A stretch of DNA of 64,000 nt, taken from assembly GCA_028753945.1 (NCBI GenBank), contig JAPNXP010000010.1, positions 2,049,042-2,113,041 on the forward strand. Direction: 5' to 3'. The position numbers and the translations under genes are program-made. Shown piece by piece: positions 58,689-64,000 of the stretch (the stretch's first letter is position 1; every line of letters starts with the position of its first letter). Source of the DNA: Hexactinellida sp. DTS-2022. Lineage: Eukaryota > Porifera > Hexactinellida. The notes below the pieces were generated by a model. That model was not told where the DNA came from. It did no database searches and saw only the letters and a list, made by a program, of their open reading frames with translations.

Positions 58689-58816
58689 ATTAGCATGATA
58701 ATTATAAATATTTAAATGCAGAAGAGTGACAAATTAGGGTAAATGGTTAAAATGATAAGAAAAAAATTAAATTTTTGTGTAATTAGAGTAGGGTCAAAAA
58801 AGATAAGAGGACAAAC

Positions 58817-59179
58817 CTGATGAAGCAGAGTATCAGTTCTTTTACGAAATTCACAGGGCAGTTCATTTCCAACAATATAAATTGATAAGTTACAAGGTAA
58901 TCCATCTGGATTTTTTCTATAATGGTCAATTAAGGAATCAATCCCACGAAAAGAATGACCATTGTCAATACTAAAAGTACCATCTGTTAAAAGTGAAATT
59001 CGAAATTGATGGGGCTGATTATTAGCCCAAATACAGAGAACAAACGAATTCTTTGAAGTTAAAGATTCTCTTACAAAAAATATTCCATCTCTTTTTGAAC
59101 TTCTTTCAAGAAGAGAAGTAGAAGTTTCACCAGAGATTTTTCCATGATACCATTGATTACCATTTTGCAATTCATCCAT
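58817..59179 (-). CDS. SHARK-type tyrosine kinase, exon 1: start codon and first SH2 domain
   Basis: A 363 bp exon (121 codons) runs from ATG at 59179 to donor GTTTGT (58811-58816) in phase 0. It encodes MDELQNGNQWYHGKISGETS, then a full SH2 domain: the phosphotyrosine-binding strand GIFFVRESL with conserved Arg, SFVLCIWANNQPHQFRI, and the closing SLIDHYRKNPDGL. The last residues DTLLHQ lead directly into the first ankyrin repeat in exon 2, about 36 kb away. This ATG was chosen because WYHGK starts only eight residues later, as in other SHARK proteins. No promoter element could be recognised upstream. Confidence 0.92.
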
Positions 59180-60758
59180 AATAAAAATTGCTTAGTAACT
59201 GGTTTTGCTTAAATAAAATTGCATTTAATTAACAAATTGGAATATAACACCAAAAACAGTTACAAAATAGATTTTTGATAGCAGTTATGAAAAAACATCC
59301 TAAAATAGAGCTAAATGGAATACAGACAATACGCTACAGGACTATGAAACATACTCTAACGCCGGATTGATTGGTTGAAATCAATGATTAAATCAAAATT
59401 GAAAGTAATTCCCCTAAGTTTCACTAAAAATGCCGCTAAACAAATAATTTCCTCAAAATATTAAATTAGAACCTTTCTTGTTTATGCGCTAAGGTATTAA
59501 TCTCAAAATCCATAATTAGGGGGTGAGTTCAATAAATTTTAGGAAGGGGTGAATATACTAGAAAATAAGATAAAACGCCCAATTTTGTCGAATTCCATTC
59601 AATATGGGTGTATGTATATACCTTATATAACATACTTGATGCTGATTTAAATGTTAAAACTTGGAAGATAAATAAATTAAAAATTCTATTAAAAAGACCC
59701 CACGCGAATTTCAGGGTGGGCCACACTGTGCAACATTGTTATTCTAGGGGGGGGGGCAGCCTCAAAAGAGGGGAAATCATGGCCCCCCCCTGGCCTCCAT
59801 AGCCGAAAAACCCGTGGGTGCCCTGGGTGCTAGGGCACCCACGACAGAATTTTTTTTGATAGTTTTAGTTAAAAATACAATTTCTTAACAAATTTAATCG
59901 ATAAATTTTAATGTCACAGTATAGAAATCATCACTTCGACCTTTTCTCATTCCTTTCAACAGCTGCCTCATGTCTTCTCTTCAACCTGACCACTGCTTCG
60001 GGTACGCACGACAGTTCGGGTACCCACGACAGTTGCGCTGAAGGCTGAACATGAAAAACTTGCCAATGCTGGCCCTAATCTCAAATTTTGGCTTTTTTAG
60101 TGAGAAATTTATTATTTTACAGATCAATGTTTTATTTCTATTTAAATCTAATTCTATTGTTTCAACTTATTATAATTATATTGATTCAACTTGTGAGATC
60201 GAGTATGATTCTATTTTCTATTTGAAAACTCAGAGTATATATTCCAAACAACGACAGATTATGTGCTTATATAACTTCTACGAGAATATTCTTGCACATT
60301 GGATACACTGACATATATAAATCTAATTAATTCGCTATGTGTTTAAAATAAAGAGACGATTCCAATTAGATTATTGGGGTTATCGAGTGCGCTGAATTCA
60401 AATATTGTCGTGAAATTCAATTTAAACTAATAATTATTGCAAATAATTGAACTTAATTTATTTTGCTATACAATGTAGTATACATAATAAAGGTGTTAAA
60501 TTATTAATAAATTAACTAAATATTTATACTAATTAGCAAAATTTCATTTATCTCAGAGATGATATAAGATTGAAACAAACTTTCAATTTATTAATTGGTC
60601 ATTATGCCACCTACCACCTAGACAAGTGGGTATTGACACGTTGAGGTGATAAAATGTGAATAAAATGTGTTTTTACAATTTGGTGAATTTGATATTTCGA
60701 ATGTGTTGGCTGGTGTTGGGTCAGTACACAACCTGCAGATAACAATGTTCACTCATCA

Positions 60759-61878
60759 GTGTCTATGTTGCAGTGTATATGCACTTTTGGAGAACATGCA
60801 TGTACACCAGCGCACATGCATGTAAACTGATAAGTTGGTGTACATGCATGTACACCGGTGTATATGCAATTTATGCACTATATTGGCTACAAGTGTATCT
60901 ACACCAGTGTATACGCACTTTTATCTATTTTTAATGTCAATGGGTGCTGATGAATTTAAATTTTAAACTAGTATATTGTGAATTCCTGTGTGTCTAAGTT
61001 ATGATATAAAATTGATTCTGAAATTGTACATATATTCCCTCGATGTAATATAGCTAGTGTTATACATACGTATGTTATGATTATGACATACGGCGCGCGT
61101 AAATTACTTTGATAAAATTGCAATCGATTAGATTTTCACACATGCAATTGTAGGATGCATTGCTGGGAATATAATTAGAATTAACTTCAAAAAGTTGTGT
61201 TTATTGAAATCCATTACCGTACATGATTATAATTGTATCTTATCAATTAGAATCAAATGTCATACAGTCGAAACCGGTTTATTCTAAACAATTCTTTTCA
61301 TGGAAATAAAGTAAGAAGAATCCGATAGTTAGAATAAACCGATTGAAGATAAAACAAAATTGGAATTTCTTACACATTTAGAATAAATAGAAAACGATTA
61401 GTTACAAAAAACTGGGATTAGAAAAACCTGTTTCGACTGAATCATAACTAGATAGATACACTGGAATTCACAATACTTAATTAAAATTAATAAGCACTCA
61501 TTGACATTAAAAATGGATGAAAGTGCGTATACACTGGTGTATACGCACTTGTAGACAATATAGTTCATAAAGTGCATACCGTATTTATTCGAATAGGAGC
61601 CTCTATTCGAATAATCGCCTACCTCCAATAATCGCCCCCTAAAGTAGTAAATAAAAATTTATTACTGCTATCCGGAGTAAACATTTACATCTAATATAAC
61701 TGACAATACGATTATCAACCGATTATCATAATTAAATTGTAATGAAATGTGATATTCTAGAAAATTCCTCAAAATTATTGGTCGAAAAATGGAGTAAAAA
61801 CAATAATCGCCTAGGCTACTATTCGAGTAAATACCAGTGTACATACATGTACACCAAAAGTGCATATACACTGCAACA
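60759..61878. mobile_element. 1.1 kb non-coding element with TGCAGTGTATATGCAC ends
   Basis: The inverted ends TGTTGCAGTGTATATGCACT (left from 60766, right ending 61878) are flanked by TCATCA (60753-60758 and 61879-61884), although the left side has a few extra bases. Subterminal DNA consists of repeated GTACATGCATGTACACC palindromes on both sides. No coding frame; the intact site in family X supports an insertion here. Confidence 0.68.
61577..61835. mobile_element. Small MITE nested in the 60759-61878 element
   Basis: The ends CCGTATTTATTCGAATAGGA and (inverted) GGTATTTACTCGAATAGTAG enclose AATCGCC-rich sequence. Related ends lie at 28557, 30089 and 62841. Confidence 0.6.
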
Positions 61879-62229
61879 TCATCACCTATTATATTCTACT
61901 GAAACTTGAATAACTCTGAAAGAAGTGAGCAAAAAGGAAACTTCCAACTCACTAAGGGTCGTTGCCTTCCGAAACACCTTTCTGAAATGGTTTAACATCT
62001 TCATATTGATGATGAATGGGTGAAAAATCCAAAATTGCTGGCTATGACGACAGCATTTTCCTTGGAAGCACTATAATTTGCTAACCAATCGCCACCAAAA
62101 GATAGTGCCTCCAAAGGGAAATGCGTTGGTACAGCTGCAATTTTGTATTTTTTTGTATTCAAATACTGTACCCGGACAAAGGTATTCGACCACCCAACAT
62201 TTTCCCATTGAAAATAGTACTATAGTAGG

Positions 62230-63868
62230 CAGGGCCGCCGAGATGTTTTTCGGGCCCCCGGGCAAACAATAATGATGGGCCTGTCACAGAAAATTTGGTC
62301 CCCTTGGGAAATTGGTCCGGGGGGACCAAAATTTTAATGGATATCTGGTCCTTCTGGGAAAATTGGTCCCTCTGAGGTTTGTGTTTAGGCCATGTAAAAT
62401 AAATTAATTGTTTATCATCCGGATTTTTTTCAGAAAATACGGACGGCGGACGGGATTTTATTTTTATTTTTTATTTCCATTAATGTGCACATTACATTAT
62501 CCTATGCCAGACAATAAATATTAATAGTTTATTAAATTAGAAAATCACATGACAATGTCCAAATAATTTAAATTAATGACCTCTGGGTTCTATCTAGGAT
62601 GTTAAATTTGGGGGAAAGCTTCCCCCCACCCCCCCCCCCCAGTACTGTACATAGAACCCTGGCCCTAAATACAAGATAAATAAAAATTGATATATATTAG
62701 GAGCATTTCACTCAAGTTTATAGCTAATATCTGTTCGATTATGTTCATAAAATAATAATAAATTATAACCGGACGGGGGGTAAAATTGGGACGGGCGGGG
62801 ATGATAAACAAGTTATTTATTTTATATGGCCTTATTTAGTTACCGTATTTACTAGAATTGTAGCCAAGGCGATTTTTCGCCTATTTGGGACCCAACAAAT
62901 TTTATGAATAAGCCTGTCACTGGAAAATTGGCCCCAAAAATTGATCCTGGGACAAAATTCCAGGGAAATGGTCTTAGGACCAGTTTTTTCGGAGATCAAT
63001 TTCCATTGACATGCCCCTCTGGAAACTTTCCCAAACCCAAATGTTCATTTTACACGATTTCCTTATCTCTTTATAATTAATATGGGAATGACCCTTGATC
63101 TAAACTTTACAATACAAACCTTCAAAGTTAATGCCCTTTGAAGTCAGACTAGGGACCTTGACAGTCCAAATCTGACTTCAAATGACTATAACTCGGAACT
63201 TAATTTTTGGAATGTTGAAAATTTAGGTTTACAACCTAAGTAGATATGCAAATATACTTTTGTATGAATAACAACTATATTGAAAACAAATTGTGGCAGT
63301 GCCAGCCTACTAAACTTTCATTCCATTTGAAAAAGTCACCCTCCATGATGTCCTTCACATTCCTGGATCTTATAATGGTCGCTACATCAAAACTATTAGT
63401 CAGATTCACCTGAAATTTTCAATGTGGCTTTTCTTTCTGGTGTACTATCCAAAAACAATTGAATCTCAACTTATCTGACCAGCATTGTGTGGCCGTAATT
63501 TATATTACTCTCAATTTGGCCATATAACAGACATTCCCCAATTTCAAATTGCTCTAGTGAGTTCAATTGTCCTCAGAATTAAGCCAAATTTTCGTATATT
63601 ATCCTCCCGGGTATTATAACTAATAAAAACGAAATAAACTCAATTATTTAAATAATTCAAAATTAACCCGAGAGGGGCCTTAAAGTTTAAGTTAACTATA
63701 TATCATTCAATTTTATTATCTGAAGGCAGCATTAGGCGGTAACATTATACTTACATTCTTAAACTAATAACTTTGTTTAGGAATTTTTACGGGCCCTCCT
63801 AGACCCACGAGCCCCGGGGCAACTGTCCCCCCTGCCCCCCCCCCCCCCCTCCCTTCTTGGCGGCCCTG
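62230..63868. mobile_element. 1.6 kb non-autonomous hAT-type element with 8 bp target duplication
   Basis: The ends CAGGGCCGCCGAGATG and (inverted) CAGGGCCGCCAAGAAG are flanked by ATAGTAGG (62222-62229 and 63869-63876). The interior has no convincing ORF. It includes repeated GGTCC(C/T) words at 62300-62380 and long C runs at the right end. The two end sequences are a classic hAT signature. Confidence 0.88.
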
Positions 63869-64000
63869 ATAGTAGGCCTACAAATATTTTTTAATGTATT
63901 AAAACCTTATGACATATTGCTATTTTGATATCAGATTCGTATTCTACGCATTAGAGTTACCCATTGTAGATGCTTTCAAATTGATTACATACATAGCCTA

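Larger units (their letters stand above)
60140..62075. repeat. Second copy of family X, interrupted by a 1.1 kb insertion
   Basis: The flanks 60140-60758 and 61879-62075 align with 49690-50590 in direct orientation. The uninterrupted copy reads GACTCATCACCTAAT where this one is split. An inverse partner of its terminus (GGCACTAT) follows at 62100-62145. Confidence 0.7.

Noticed and set aside
62071..62272. Paired 64-residue ORFs on both strands
   Set aside because: They cover the palindromic end of family X and the start of a hAT element; no protein signature.

Overview
This is AT-rich eukaryotic DNA (roughly two thirds A+T). It carries one recognisable host gene and a very dense, nested collection of mobile elements. 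The host gene lies on the minus strand and encodes a SHARK-type non-receptor tyrosine kinase (SH2 - ankyrin repeats - SH2 - kinase). That architecture is known from Hydra HTK16, Drosophila Shark and other invertebrates and is absent from vertebrates, so the window most likely comes from an invertebrate, plausibly an early-branching animal with a bloated genome. No prokaryotic features, rRNA or tRNA genes were seen.

Three SHARK exons join in frame: 58817-59179 (first SH2), 22522-22764 (ankyrin) and 11980-12744 (ankyrin, second SH2, start of kinase). The introns between them are about 36 kb and 9.8 kb. The rest of the kinase domain is not visible down to base 1 and presumably lies off the left edge. 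Nearly everything else is intronic or flanking transposon sequence.

Layout, left to right. 0.2-4.8 kb: a decayed integrase element followed by an OTU-protease-like reading frame, with two small hAT-type MITEs inserted. 5-8 kb: small repeats and one unassigned short ORF. 8.56-11.18 kb: a P-superfamily element with a THAP-domain transposase (copy C). 13.2-16.8 kb: an element with long inverted repeats that holds a THAP exon and a strikingly GC-rich Mutator-like (MULE) fragment. 18.2-21.9 kb: a zinc-finger gene tail, a dead Gypsy-like retroelement and a dead mariner. 24.09-29.27 kb: a 5.2 kb element with about 600 bp inverted repeats around a multi-exon gene with a possible acidic D/D/E core; I cannot place it in a named superfamily. 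29.9-36.05 kb: a second unfamiliar DDE-like gene (LDATG / DYSW / VENW motifs) with a 2A-like NPGP peptide upstream, broken by at least two insertions. 37-41 kb: a 4 kb inverted-repeat element containing MITEs. 41.5-42.2 kb: a hAT MITE and a tandem array of palindromes. 42.88-49.19 kb: P-type copy A with an autonomous-type MULE nested in its coding region. 51.2-52.1 kb: a hAT transposase fragment. 53.44-57.0 kb: a hAT element containing P-type copy B. 57-64 kb: SHARK exon 1 and further MITEs, repeats and a 1.6 kb non-autonomous hAT element.

The strongest structural results are complete element boundaries. All three P-type copies are flanked by 7 bp target duplications and have termini beginning (C/T)ATAG. 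The MULE has an 8-9 bp duplication and subterminal iterons. Seven hAT-type elements have exact 8 bp duplications. None of the transposase genes looks fully intact in this window; most carry frameshifts or stops.
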